Shown one piece after another: positions 28,330-37,907 of a stretch of 64,000 bases of DNA. Position 1 is the stretch's first letter. Each line of letters opens with the position of its first letter. Location of the stretch: NCBI GenBank assembly GCA_963678775.2, contig CAXXGR010000009.1, forward strand, positions 124,001 through 188,000, read 5' to 3'. Both the position numbers and the translations under genes were made by a program. Source of the stretch: JBFHIJ01 sp963678775 (lineage in GTDB: Bacteria > Bacteroidota > Ignavibacteria > Kapaibacteriales > UBA2268). The notes beneath the pieces are model-generated. The model searched no databases and was not told the DNA's origin. It saw nothing but the letters and a program-made list of their open reading frames with translations.

Positions 28330-30483
28330 TTATTTTATTACTATAAACTTCTCAACATCTATGATTGAGTTTTCTGAGATGAGATATACGAGATACTCTC
28401 CACTACTCAAATGTGAAATATTGGCTGAAACATCATTATCTATATCAGATTCATTCAAATCTATACTGAGGATTTCGGAACCATCCAAGCCAACTATTTT
28501 CAATTTCAAATCAGATAGTTCTAGCTTTTTATCAGCTAATAATCGCAGCCTTAAAATGCCATCAGATACAGGATTAGCCCCTACGATACTGATTATTCCT
28601 GCATCATGATCCTCTACCTCCATCTGATCAATATATCCTGTATTATCGTTACCTTCATCCTCATTTTCGCTATTAGTTGCAACTGCAGAACTATCAACAG
28701 CAACAAATGAAGTATATTCAGTTACAAGACCGTATTTCAAACCTAACTCAGTAATTTCCTCTTTTATAGATTTATTATCATCTTCATTACTTGCTAAACC
28801 GTAGTCAGACATTAGTTTGATTCTGGTTCTTGCCCATAAATATTTTATAGCTATATTTTGATTTGCATTATCAAGGTTTTCAGAAAATTTATAAGTTTCT
28901 GATATTTTTTCATCTGCCAAATCGCCACTTAATTCAATTGAACCATTTGTTGCATCATCATATTTGCCATATACGATTATAGGTCTGTCTGCAAATACAT
29001 CCGGGATATTTGGCGGCTCTATATCATAAGCATTAATATCTGAAAAAGCAGCTTTTATATTAGTAAGTGCCGGCCTTTCAATATATACTTTAAAATCATC
29101 AGCCATAGTTTGAGCATCAGAAAAATCAGTAGTTACAAAAGATTCTCCGATACCTACGTAGGCCATTCCATCGATAATTTCTCGATTTACACTAGTTCCT
29201 ATTCCAAAAGCAAAGAAGTTCGCTTCTCCAAGATTGTTTCTTATTAGTTCGTAGGCTTGTTTTTCTACTGTAACATAGCCATCTGTCAGAATCACAAAAA
29301 CTCTTGAATAATCTTCTTCATTTTCCATGGCCAGAGCCTGATGCAGTGCAGGCAGTAGCTGTGTACTTCCACTTGCATTTATATTATCTATCATTTGCCC
29401 AGCTTTGTTAATATTATCAGCGGTAACAGGCACTGATGAAGGAGCAAAGACAGAGGATCCACCAGCGAAAAACAGAATATTAAATTTATCTTTTGAATTT
29501 AAGTCATCTAAGAGATTCAAAATAAGAGATTTTGAAATATTAATAGGCGTGCCTTTCATTGAGCCTGATACATCCATAATAAAGATATATTCTCTCTTTG
29601 GACTTTCATAATTCACCTCCGACCTTGGGGGCTGAATTATAGACAGGAAGAATTTTTCATCTTCATTTTCGCTTTCATAAAGCAATAATCCAGTTTGAAT
29701 AGTTGAACCACTTAGCTCGTAATCTACGATAAAATCATCTCCCGGATGGGTTTGGATATAGCCGGAAGCGACATTATCCTGAATATCAAAATTGATTTCA
29801 TGAGATTTGCACTCAACACTTAGCGTCATACCGGCATTAATTCTCATATCTATATTGAGTTCAGTATTTTTTACAGCAAGCGAGTCATCAATAGATTGTG
29901 TTACCCAATTTTCACCATCATTTGTGAAACGAGGCCCAACTATATTTGGAAATACAAATTGATAGATTCCCTTTTCAGGCACAATCAGCTCAGTATATTT
30001 CACTAAAACACGCAGTGTTTCACCAGCACCTATATTAGCTAAGCTCATCTGAAAAACGTTTGGGCGATGCTGCTCTAGAAGCGTAGCAGTTACACCTTTG
30101 CTTTTCGCAGAGTCATATTCCGCCTGTGCCTCATTTCTTTCTTTGATTATGGCGTTGATTACACGGTCACCAATAATCATCTGCATACCATAAATTGCAG
30201 CATTATGTGACATTGGGAACACGTATGTAGCACTAATATCTTCATCCCCTACATTTTCATAGACCTGTTCTATTTCCACATTAGCGATAACTCCACTAAT
30301 TACTACATTGACATTTGTAGAAATCAACGGGAAATCTACATTGGTCGAATCTTCTGTGAAGACTGCAAAGTATGGCGATTCTGTTTTCTCAGTATCTTCA
30401 GCAAATGAAGCTACCCGAGAACAAAGCAAAATTGCCAGCACGACAAACAAAGAACGCATTAGTGTGTTTTTTTTCCGTTCCAT
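28330..30483 (-). CDS. VIT/VWA-domain secreted protein with T9SS C-terminal domain
   Basis: 717 residues. Signal peptide about 1-28; VIT domain (about 40-175) with VEIEQVYENVGDEDI and ATYVFPMSHNAAI; von Willebrand A domain (about 295-465) with a complete MIDAS start, FIMDVSGSMKG, and VFVILTDGYVT; a linker; and a T9SS-type sorting domain starting near ISIVGANPVSDGILRLR. VIT plus VWA is the inter-alpha-trypsin inhibitor heavy-chain architecture, which binds matrix or partner proteins through a divalent metal. The protein is probably surface exposed. It is transcribed alone on the minus strand. Confidence 0.88.
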   Translation of the reverse strand: MERKKNTLMRSLFVVLAILLCSRVASFAEDTEKTESPYFAVFTEDSTNVDFPLISTNVNVVISGVIANVEIEQVYENVGDEDISATYVFPMSHNAAIYGMQMIIGDRVINAIIKERNEAQAEYDSAKSKGVTATLLEQHRPNVFQMSLANIGAGETLRVLVKYTELIVPEKGIYQFVFPNIVGPRFTNDGENWVTQSIDDSLAVKNTELNIDMRINAGMTLSVECKSHEINFDIQDNVASGYIQTHPGDDFIVDYELSGSTIQTGLLLYESENEDEKFFLSIIQPPRSEVNYESPKREYIFIMDVSGSMKGTPINISKSLILNLLDDLNSKDKFNILFFAGGSSVFAPSSVPVTADNINKAGQMIDNINASGSTQLLPALHQALAMENEEDYSRVFVILTDGYVTVEKQAYELIRNNLGEANFFAFGIGTSVNREIIDGMAYVGIGESFVTTDFSDAQTMADDFKVYIERPALTNIKAAFSDINAYDIEPPNIPDVFADRPIIVYGKYDDATNGSIELSGDLADEKISETYKFSENLDNANQNIAIKYLWARTRIKLMSDYGLASNEDDNKSIKEEITELGLKYGLVTEYTSFVAVDSSAVATNSENEDEGNDNTGYIDQMEVEDHDAGIISIVGANPVSDGILRLRLLADKKLELSDLKLKIVGLDGSEILSIDLNESDIDNDVSANISHLSSGEYLVYLISENSIIDVEKFIVIK

Positions 30484-30776
30484 TTTTTAAAGCCCTCATT
30501 ATCAAAAAACAATATTTATAAAGCATATTCTATTATGCTAAATATAATATTTTTTTATCTATTATAACAAATAATAATTATATTATTTATATTCAAACCA
30601 TTATTTAAGAGATTCAAAAACAATATTTCAAGATATTGTTATTGTTAGGAGTGGTTTTTGTTAAGATAAGACATAATATTAGTATAATACTGTCCGCATG
30701 AGGAAGGAATATATTTATATTAGAGAAATACAGATACTGGGAAAGAATAATATACTAAGTAATTGCACTCCAGAAT

Positions 30777-31019
30777 TCAGATTTGAGGCAAATCCAAATG
30801 TCTAAACTGACTTGAGATTTTTGAGCGCTGCCCTGATTCCATAACAAAAACCAGGTCAGCCCAATTTACATCTTTCCTAGACACCTTCCTCTCACTTTGC
30901 TGACTTAGCCCTGCAGAGCGGATATTAAAGCGGTCATCATTTTTGAAAATAGATTCGGCAGTTCTGCTTCGCTTTTTGTTACGTCCGCAGACTACTAGTA
31001 TGTTTGGTTTTTGGGTCAT
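30777..31019 (-). CDS. Low-molecular-weight phosphatase-like protein, C-terminally short
   Basis: Residues 4-80 match the small LMW protein tyrosine phosphatase-like family. The P-loop is VVCGRNKKRS, which satisfies Cys-x5-Arg (Cys11, Arg17), followed by SRTAESIF, IRSAGLS and WADLVFVME. Family members run to about 105-110 residues with a further Asp-containing loop; this one stops after HLDLPQI at residue 80, so it may be inactive or decayed. The homologous copy at 32720 begins MPQKPN, which supports ATG 31019 over an upstream ATG at 31040. The stop of the HEAT-like gene lies just 23 bases before this start. Confidence 0.65.
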   Translation of the reverse strand: MTQKPNILVVCGRNKKRSRTAESIFKNDDRFNIRSAGLSQQSERKVSRKDVNWADLVFVMESGQRSKISSQFRHLDLPQI

Positions 31020-31020
31020 G
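30879..31020. repeat. Direct repeat copy A (phosphatase 5' end)
   Basis: This 142-bp segment recurs at 32580-32721 in the same orientation with about five mismatches. The two copies bracket the HEAT-like gene at 31043-32443. Confidence 0.9.
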
Positions 31021-31042
31021 AATCTAATCGAAGAATTCATCT

Positions 31043-32443
31043 TTATACCCCTTCAATTTCTAAAGCATGTGCTTTGAAAAGATTTCTAAAACTTTCCGAC
31101 CAATTCCCCCAATCCCAAAATTTTTGCTTGTCTTTCAATATTTCTTGTAATTCTATATTTGTATCCCTGTTTTTGAAAGACAAAAGAGTTTTGCAAATAT
31201 GAAATATTTCAAGTGCCTGATTGTTTCCTCTTAATCTATATAGCATATTTGGTATGCTTTGCGAGAATTGTTTAGTATTAATAACTTCAATAAATGGGAT
31301 TAAATCGACTGACTTTGCTGTTAAAACATTTTTATTGCATATCGAAAGAAGTAAGTCCTCATCATGTTGAGATATTGTCTGAAGCATTAAGAAAATCAAC
31401 TCATCAGTTCTATGATATTGATTAAACTGCAGAAGATTAATAGCTCTATCTAGCAATAGTCCACTCGCAAAAGACTTGTAAGCATTTTCTGGACAATCGT
31501 TACTTAGCTTATGAGTTACTGTAAAGTCGATTATTTTGTGGTCTTCCCAAATTTTTAATATAAGATTCTGGTATAATGAGCAGTAATTTTTAATTAAAGC
31601 TTCGTCCAAATAGTTTATTTGAATAGAGTCACATGTCTGATAAATATCTGTAAGTACTTCCAAAGCAGATTCATTTTTAAAACTACAAACTGCTAAGAAA
31701 TAATCATACGACCTCTCTGATGATTTATAGCTCAGAAGAAAGTTCCAAAAAGCACTATCAGGGAATACTGATATAGCTAAAAAAGAATTTGTGCCTTGAT
31801 CCATCAAGAACTGGATATCATCTTTATCTTTATACTCAGCGAGAGCAACAAGTGCCGGCAAATTATTTGGATCAGCTGCCAATTCTCTGATTCTATTATA
31901 TGTTGTAGGATTACCTTTGTTATTTATAAAGGCTTCATATTTAAGATTTGTTTCTATATTAGAATAGAGAATAATACTATCAATTCTATCAAGTTGGATT
32001 TGGAAATACAAACTATCATTTTCCGAGTAATTAGAATTTGTCTTTTGATTCAAAAGTCTATAATACAATCCTTTTGAAATCTCACGTTCTGAAACACGAC
32101 AACCATAGTAAGTTACTACAGCATCTCTATTTTTTATGAAGTGAAAACAAATATTACTCAAATAAGGATATCTGTTATCTAGTAATGCCCAGCTTGCATA
32201 GGTCTTCACCGCAGAATTATTATATGCTATAAGTTCAAGCAGCTCTTCAATAGTTGCTTCATCTCTTAGCTCTTCGAATAATTTATATATTTCAGTAGTT
32301 CTGCCGGCTGGTCCAACCTGCTGTGAATGCACAACATTAAACTGTTCCAATTTTTGAACAATAGTTTTTATTTCAGGTCGGATTTCTTGACCTGATAATG
32401 TGTAGCTAAAAAACAGCATAATTATTATCAAAATATTCTTCAT
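31043..32443 (-). CDS. Exported HEAT-like helical repeat protein
   Basis: 466 residues with an N-terminal signal peptide (MKNILIIIMLFFSYTLSGQ). The rest is all-helical with repeated units such as TIEELLELIAYNNSAVKTYA and LPALVALAEYKDKDDIQFL, which look like HEAT/ARM-type repeats. No catalytic motif was seen. AGAAG lies just before the ATG. It sits between two direct copies of a phosphatase gene start and was probably carried along in the duplication. Function unknown; periplasmic scaffold is a guess. Confidence 0.65.
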   Translation of the reverse strand: MKNILIIIMLFFSYTLSGQEIRPEIKTIVQKLEQFNVVHSQQVGPAGRTTEIYKLFEELRDEATIEELLELIAYNNSAVKTYASWALLDNRYPYLSNICFHFIKNRDAVVTYYGCRVSEREISKGLYYRLLNQKTNSNYSENDSLYFQIQLDRIDSIILYSNIETNLKYEAFINNKGNPTTYNRIRELAADPNNLPALVALAEYKDKDDIQFLMDQGTNSFLAISVFPDSAFWNFLLSYKSSERSYDYFLAVCSFKNESALEVLTDIYQTCDSIQINYLDEALIKNYCSLYQNLILKIWEDHKIIDFTVTHKLSNDCPENAYKSFASGLLLDRAINLLQFNQYHRTDELIFLMLQTISQHDEDLLLSICNKNVLTAKSVDLIPFIEVINTKQFSQSIPNMLYRLRGNNQALEIFHICKTLLSFKNRDTNIELQEILKDKQKFWDWGNWSESFRNLFKAHALEIEGV

Positions 32444-32567
32444 CTTCTATTTTAATTCTAAGTAACAATCCATCAATATAACAAAACTCTCATTAATATA
32501 CTTATTTCTCTCTAAAAACCATTACCTACTTTATCCTTCTAAAACACGTAAATAATCAAGGATAACT

Positions 32568-32720
32568 TCATGGCACTTCAGACACCTTCCTCTCACTTTG
32601 CTGACTTAGCCCGGCAGAGCGGATATTAAAGCGGTCATCATTTTTGAAAATCGATTCGGCAGTTCTGCTTCGCTTTTTGTTCCGTCCGCAGACTACTAAT
32701 ATGTTTGGTTTTTGGGGCAT
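32568..32720 (-). pseudogene. Truncated second copy of the phosphatase-like gene
   Basis: The frame starts MPQKPNILVVCGRNKKRS and stays open for 50 codons, nearly identical to the first 46 codons of the gene at 31019, including the P-loop. After RKVS the homology ends and a TGA follows (EVP then stop). It lacks the rest of the fold and is taken as a non-functional fragment. Confidence 0.8.
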
Positions 32721-32721
32721 G
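32580..32721. repeat. Direct repeat copy B (phosphatase 5' end)
   Basis: Second copy of the 142-bp repeat at 30879-31020, same orientation, about 96 percent identical by eye. Both copies end abruptly in the same AGACACC sequence on the left. Confidence 0.9.
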
Positions 32722-32805
32722 TGTTGAAATTATTCTATCACAATTTAAGCTTATAGAAATTATACGCCGGATTTTAAATCAACGAGGGAAGTTGGGGTAA
32801 TCTGA

Positions 32806-33405
32806 CTAATTTAGAGAGACAAAGCCAAAACCACTGTCATCGTCTTTGTTAATCATATCTGCTTTTACCTTATCATATTCTTCTTTTGTAATAAGTCCTT
32901 TTTGCAACAATACAGACAATCTTTCGAGTCCGTCTAATTTTGACATATTGTAGTTCTTGTTAATTTCAATACTCTCGTATTCTTCTTTCTTAGTATAAAT
33001 CAGTTTTATAAAATCATTTACTGCTTCTTCCGAAGGAATTTTTTTATAGAAATATAGCCAATTAGGGTATTTAGCCAGTACATATATATTTTTGATTGAA
33101 ATATAAAATTTAAAGGCTGTGAAGGACAAAAACGAAAGCACTATGATAATATTCCCAAGAAATTTCTCGTCTGATGTATTAAAAGCAATCAGCATAGTCC
33201 ACAGCACACACAAGACACACCAGAAAAGCCACCATTTTGAATATGTTACTTCTTTCTCTTTATCATTCAAAATGGATTTAAAGTGCAATACATATTGTTT
33301 CTCAGTAAAGAGTGTTTTATAATGTACCTGGACACCATCATGAAAGAGTGTACTTGTAATTTTATGGAATAACCTCTTTTGCAATATTTGATAATTTTCT
33401 GTCAT
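32806..33405 (-). CDS. Two-helix membrane protein with C-terminal SHOCT domain
   Basis: 199 residues. Two adjacent membrane segments at about 78-97 and 103-125 (WWLFWCVLCVLWTMLIAF and NIIIVLSFLSFTAFKFYIS) are followed by a cytoplasmic part. The end, LDGLERLSVLLQKGLITKEEYDKV, is a SHOCT motif (short C-terminal domain), usually an oligomerisation or localisation tail. The N-terminal 70 residues resemble a PH-like strand pattern. Its role is unknown. Confidence 0.65.
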   Translation of the reverse strand: MTENYQILQKRLFHKITSTLFHDGVQVHYKTLFTEKQYVLHFKSILNDKEKEVTYSKWWLFWCVLCVLWTMLIAFNTSDEKFLGNIIIVLSFLSFTAFKFYISIKNIYVLAKYPNWLYFYKKIPSEEAVNDFIKLIYTKKEEYESIEINKNYNMSKLDGLERLSVLLQKGLITKEEYDKVKADMINKDDDSGFGFVSLN

Positions 33406-33620
33406 ATAATTTGAAATAGTGTAAAAAATATCTGTGGAATATAAAAAAAACTAGCGATAAAATATGATTTTTTTTAATTCTAAAGCATTAGAATATTTCA
33501 TAGAATCCAGGGCTTATGTGTTTGCTTGATTCGGTATAGAGATTATTGCTCAGTATGGGGAGTTGTAGCAAGGACAAGCGAATATTCTAAGAAGATGAAA
33601 ATCACTTTGAAGATAGTAGC

Positions 33621-34010
33621 TTAGCCATGCAAAATTCTGAATGCTGTCACTTTATCATTTTCAATTTCCAGAATCAATGAACCTGTATCTATTCCGTGTC
33701 CGGACATACCTAAAAAGTATCTCATCTGAGTTTTGCTGTTAGTTCCGGGTTTGCCTAGTAAGTCAATAATTTCTTTGGTACTCATCCCCACTAATTTGTA
33801 TTGCTCAAGCAAGTCATGAGTCATATCCCATCTGAGACTGGCAGTTGCTTCTGTTTCTTTCCAGTTTATCCATTGTTGGCGATCAAATTTTACTCTATTA
33901 AAATAATTATGAATATCAGGAGAAAAAGCAAAATACACAGGAATTGAAACAATAAAAATTCCAAAGCAGATTCCTACCAGAACCAAATATTTGCGTTTCT
34001 TATTTTGCAT
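33621..34010 (-). CDS. Small BamE/OmlA-like membrane-anchored protein
   Basis: 129 residues from ATG 34010 (an in-frame TTG lies at 34034). A membrane anchor spans about residues 8-30 (YLVLVGICFGIFIVSIPVYF). The outer part has the order typical of SmpA/OmlA (BamE) folds: a helix with MSTKEIIDLLGKPG followed by a strand pair, MRYFLGMSG and GSLILEIENDKVTAFRI. It is not the main BamE; many FCB genomes carry such small paralogues. It is followed on the same strand, 72 bases away, by nothing but the end of an unknown secreted protein upstream of it. Confidence 0.6.
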   Translation of the reverse strand: MQNKKRKYLVLVGICFGIFIVSIPVYFAFSPDIHNYFNRVKFDRQQWINWKETEATASLRWDMTHDLLEQYKLVGMSTKEIIDLLGKPGTNSKTQMRYFLGMSGHGIDTGSLILEIENDKVTAFRILHG

Positions 34011-34081
34011 TTTCAGTGTAATATTTGTACTCAAGAATAGTATAAATTATATAGTTGTTATATAGGAAATATTCCATAATT

Positions 34082-35302
34082 TTATTCCTCAACCCAGCCG
34101 ATAATACCTGAAATACAAGCGATTTCCAATTTAATCCACTGCTTAGTTATATTATTCCAAACTATAACTCCTTTAGGTTCACCAAGATTTGAACCTAAAT
34201 CATTATATGGAACACTAATGAAGCCATCTGTAGTTGCTATATTTTTGTCACACCAAACTCTACCGATTTCTTTGTTTTGATAGGTAATAATTCTACCATA
34301 TTCGGGATTTATATCATATTCACATGAAAAATTAAAGCCGCAATTTTTAAACTTTTTATAGATCACTTCTTTATTTTCAACATCAACTTCAAAAACTTTA
34401 TTGCTATATCCGAAGATGATTTTCCCATCAGGATCTGAATGGAAAGATATATTAGCTTCTTCCAAAGGAACCGAATCTATCTTAACAACAATTCCTGATT
34501 CCCTTGATTTTATATTGACCTTGTTAATAGTAGCAGTTGCTGTAATTCCCTCAAAGCTTGATGGGGTAATATCTATAGATACAAAACCACTCTCTTTTGA
34601 TTTTTTTAAAGCATTTTTAAGAGTATCATAGTTTATTTCTGTATTTTGATCCTGAGCTTCATAGGATAAATACAAAAAGTTATCATTATCTATCCAATAA
34701 ATAGATCCCTCTGTTAATCTATTATTAAAAACACTCGTTAGATAAGCTGTATTACAAGTATCTTTAACAATAGTATCAGGTTGGTTAGTCTCATCATAAA
34801 GTATTATTTCAATACATCTAGGGGATGAATGAAGGCCTATACCCCATTTATGATTTGGAGAGTTTTTCCCCATCACATTTAGAAAGAGAAAATCTTCGAC
34901 CATATAATATAATGGTATTTTGAGATCATAAATATAGTATCCATTCTCGTTACTATAGAAAATGAGACTATCGCCCATAGCTTCTACAAATTTGGTATCA
35001 TCTTCTTTTATGATTGCTTTGGTTTGAATATCAATTATGTATCTATTGGCTGTTATAATGTATCTATTTTTATATAAAATATTATCTACACAAGAATATT
35101 TTAAAGTATTTGAAGCAGCGTTAAGAATAGTATCTTTATAAATCAAGTTTCCATCAGTAAAATGATATTCTACAAGGTTAATATCCTCAATATAGTTGCT
35201 TTGACTTTCACCATATTCGGCAACAATTAAAGCGTTATGCCTGGGCAAGCTTGCAAAACAACTGCCAATTGAGACTAATACGATTATAATGTATTTGAGC
35301 AT
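34082..35302 (-). CDS. Exported protein of unknown function
   Basis: 406 residues from the ATG at 35302, chosen because GGAAG lies eight bases upstream and a signal peptide (MLKYIIIVLVSIGSCFA) starts there; the longer frame from 35377 would add a second hydrophobic leader. The mature protein is beta-rich with repeated strand-turn units (NRYIIDIQTKAI, NGYYIYDLKIPLYYM, GSIYWIDNDNFLYL), suggesting a beta-propeller or similar. No sorting domain or catalytic motif was found. Confidence 0.6.
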   Translation of the reverse strand: MLKYIIIVLVSIGSCFASLPRHNALIVAEYGESQSNYIEDINLVEYHFTDGNLIYKDTILNAASNTLKYSCVDNILYKNRYIITANRYIIDIQTKAIIKEDDTKFVEAMGDSLIFYSNENGYYIYDLKIPLYYMVEDFLFLNVMGKNSPNHKWGIGLHSSPRCIEIILYDETNQPDTIVKDTCNTAYLTSVFNNRLTEGSIYWIDNDNFLYLSYEAQDQNTEINYDTLKNALKKSKESGFVSIDITPSSFEGITATATINKVNIKSRESGIVVKIDSVPLEEANISFHSDPDGKIIFGYSNKVFEVDVENKEVIYKKFKNCGFNFSCEYDINPEYGRIITYQNKEIGRVWCDKNIATTDGFISVPYNDLGSNLGEPKGVIVWNNITKQWIKLEIACISGIIGWVEE

Positions 35303-35697
35303 CGTGTTTCTTCCGGTTTTTACAATTAACAAAAACAACAAAAAAAGTAGAATAAATATATTGATTAGTACTTTCAACTTGAAGTTCCCACTTTTATAAT
35401 AATGCTTAGATGCTAATTTTATATACTACAAAACGCAGCCTTCTCTTTGATTTTCTACCAAGAGTCAAATGATATGAATCACTTTATATTTTAATATTCA
35501 TTCTCTTACAATGCCACGCAATAAGAATTTTTCCAATGCAGACAAAGTAACTAAACTTAAGGAAAAGAACAACTATTGATAATTCTATTTAGCTAAATGT
35601 ATTCATAGAATTATTTCATATATTTATTGTAGTTTAGTTTGATTATATTTTCTGTTCTATACTTGTGTAATAAACTGCATTGCGAAAAATTGAGATT
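35303..35697. other. Divergent intergenic region
   Basis: Separates the minus-strand exported protein gene from the plus-strand RtcB-like gene and must carry both promoters. AT-rich; no distinct operator or RNA structure was recognised. Confidence 0.35.
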
Positions 35698-36621
35698 ATG
35701 GAATTAATAAATTATTCTGCAGAACCGATAAATAAGTTATATGCCTGGTTGCCAAGAGATCTACAAGCTGAGAAAGTAATATTTTTTCCTGATGCATGCC
35801 CAGGTAAATCGCCTTTGCCAACCGGAACTGTTGTTTATACTAAACAAGAGGATTGGAGAAAATTTGCAGTTTCCGATTGTGGATGTGGGATGCTTTTAGC
35901 GAAATCGGAAGTTAAGCGTTCTGATTTCAAACAGGAGAATTGGGATCAGATTTACTACGACTTAAAAAGCAATAAAGGTAAATTAGGAGATCTTGGTTCC
36001 GGAAATCACTTTCTCGATGCGCTTGAATCTTATGATGATGACTATATTTACTTTCTGATACATACCGGCTCCAGAAATGAATCAAAAATAGTTGATCACT
36101 TAATTGATAAGCCCATTGAGTTTGATAAAGTGTTTCTTGAAGTGTGTGATTGGTCGGAAAATAATATGAAAGCAATCGCAGATATTGTATCAAAGTATTT
36201 TGGAAAACTACAGATTATTATTGACCGCAATCACAATAACTTTGAGCTGTTTGAAGACGGTGTTATTATTCGAAAAGGCGCAATAAGAATTAATCCGAAT
36301 GAATTGGCTGTACTACCTTCAAATCTTGCAGGAGATGTTGTACTTGTCAGATCTACAGATAAGGTTTTAGAAACATTCAATTCTCTAAATCATGGTACAG
36401 GTAGAGTTATGTCACGCTCCGAGGCAAAGGAACACTCTGCTAATTTTGATTATGCAGGACTTCGAGAACAAATCTATATTCCGGGAATGATTAAAGACGC
36501 TTCCATCAAGACAGAAGCTCCATTTTGCTATCGCGATTTAGATGACTGCTTAAATCTGATAGATGATTTGATCACAATAGAGAAACGCTTTTGTCCATTT
36601 GCTTATATTGGACAGATTTAG
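35698..36621 (+). CDS. Short RtcB-family RNA ligase homologue
   Basis: 307 residues against about 400-480 for canonical RtcB. Known RtcB landmarks are present in order: VSDCGCGML (metal-binding Cys63 of the D-x-G-C-G motif), LGSGNHFLD (100-106), IHTGSR (His122), IIDRNHNNFE (His179), RKGAIRI (192-198) and NHGTGRVMSRSEAK, whose His232 is the position of the guanylylated histidine. It should be a GTP-dependent ligase joining 3'-phosphate and 5'-OH RNA ends. Its shortness resembles the RctB type linked to release factor H, but no prfH gene is next to it. ATG 35698 is preferred to a TTG at 35680. Confidence 0.85.
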   Translation: MELINYSAEPINKLYAWLPRDLQAEKVIFFPDACPGKSPLPTGTVVYTKQEDWRKFAVSDCGCGMLLAKSEVKRSDFKQENWDQIYYDLKSNKGKLGDLGSGNHFLDALESYDDDYIYFLIHTGSRNESKIVDHLIDKPIEFDKVFLEVCDWSENNMKAIADIVSKYFGKLQIIIDRNHNNFELFEDGVIIRKGAIRINPNELAVLPSNLAGDVVLVRSTDKVLETFNSLNHGTGRVMSRSEAKEHSANFDYAGLREQIYIPGMIKDASIKTEAPFCYRDLDDCLNLIDDLITIEKRFCPFAYIGQI

Positions 36622-36726
36622 GTAGAATGGTTGTGGTTTTTATTGGAAGTATGCCTTACATTCCTAGATTATTTGCTTGATAAGCTAAACTTAGTATTGT
36701 ACAATATTTAAAAACGAGAATTATTT

Positions 36727-37218
36727 ATGAGTTCAAAGTTACCAATAGTATCGCAAGTTGCCTGGAGTGCCATACCTGTTCACATAGTTGTAGTTATTTT
36801 AATAATGGAATTTTGGCACAACATCAATCCAAACGTTTTTTTCTTTTATGGAGGTTTTTCATACTATTTTTTATCATTTTCTTTAAAAGCAACAATCTCA
36901 AAAGCCCAAAGAGCCGGTTTAAAAAAGTTAAAAAAAGAAGATTATAAGAATGCGATAAGTGACTATAAGAGAAGTTATGAGTTTTTTAAGAGACATGACT
37001 GGATTGATAATTACAGATTCTTAACATTGCTTTGTTTCTCAAGGATCTCATATAAAGAGATGGCATTAAATAATATTGCTTTTTGTTACGGGCAGATTGG
37101 TCAAGGTGATAAGTCAATAGAATACTATGAAAAGACTTTAGAAGAATTTCCTGATAGCGCAATGGCAAAAGTCGCTTTAAGACATATAAATTCAGTAAGG
37201 AAAGATAATATTACCTAG
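36727..37218 (+). CDS. Membrane-anchored tetratricopeptide protein
   Basis: 163 residues. Two N-terminal hydrophobic segments (about 12-30 and 36-55) precede two or three TPR units: QRAGLKKLKKEDYKNAISDY and ALNNIAFCYGQIGQGDKSIE then YYEKTLEEFPDSAMAKVAL. It should scaffold protein contacts at the inner membrane. It follows the RtcB-like gene by 105 bases on the same strand; no functional link is evident. Confidence 0.7.
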   Translation: MSSKLPIVSQVAWSAIPVHIVVVILIMEFWHNINPNVFFFYGGFSYYFLSFSLKATISKAQRAGLKKLKKEDYKNAISDYKRSYEFFKRHDWIDNYRFLTLLCFSRISYKEMALNNIAFCYGQIGQGDKSIEYYEKTLEEFPDSAMAKVALRHINSVRKDNIT

Positions 37219-37344
37219 TTTAATATACAATTGAGTAGGAAACTCGCAATCTACCCCATCCTCCAACTTTTATCGCAACTTTATATAATTGCTTACGTAC
37301 TCTATCTAAAAATGATTAACACTGTTAATGCAAGGTAGAACGAA

Positions 37345-37761
37345 ATGAATAAAGAATCTTTCCTTAGAGAATTTATGGACGAAGTTTGGAATAATAAGAA
37401 CTTCGATAAAATTCCACATTATGTACATAAAGAATATACAATCCATCTCGACGTAGGCGATCCATGGGAAGGCAAAACTCTATCACATGCTGAATTCAAA
37501 AAGCGTATGGAATTGGCTTCTTTCACTCCTTTTCCTGATATGAATTTTGAAATAACTTCAGCTATTGAGGAAGAAAACCATGTTGCAGTCACATGGATTC
37601 TGACAGGAACAAATCTTGGTCCAATTGGAGAATTACCTCCTACAAACAAATCCATTAATACTAAAGGCATGACCATTTATCATTTTAAAGACAATCTTAT
37701 AAGCGGACACACTCAGGTATTTGACAGAAGAACAGTTATGCAACAATTAGGATTTTTGTAA
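37345..37761 (+). CDS. SnoaL-like (NTF2-fold) ester cyclase-type protein
   Basis: 138 residues with the SnoaL-like polyketide cyclase/ester cyclase pattern: FDKIPHYVHKEYTIH, then GPIGELPPTNKSINTKGMTI, and a C-terminal strand with FDRRTVMQQLGFL. AAGG lies before the ATG. NTF2-fold proteins of this kind are small hydrolase or isomerase relatives with unknown substrates in most bacteria. No polyketide genes are near, so a general small-molecule role is more likely. Confidence 0.75.
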   Translation: MNKESFLREFMDEVWNNKNFDKIPHYVHKEYTIHLDVGDPWEGKTLSHAEFKKRMELASFTPFPDMNFEITSAIEEENHVAVTWILTGTNLGPIGELPPTNKSINTKGMTIYHFKDNLISGHTQVFDRRTVMQQLGFL

Positions 37762-37907
37762 ATATAGATACGTGAAACTATAAAGAAATGGCTTGAGATT
37801 TTTCTCCAATGCATTATAAAGATATGAGACAATGTTTTCAAGCAGAAGAATATATAATCTCTAAAATTTGTGCAAATGTATTATATAAATATTAAGAAGG
37901 ACCGGAT

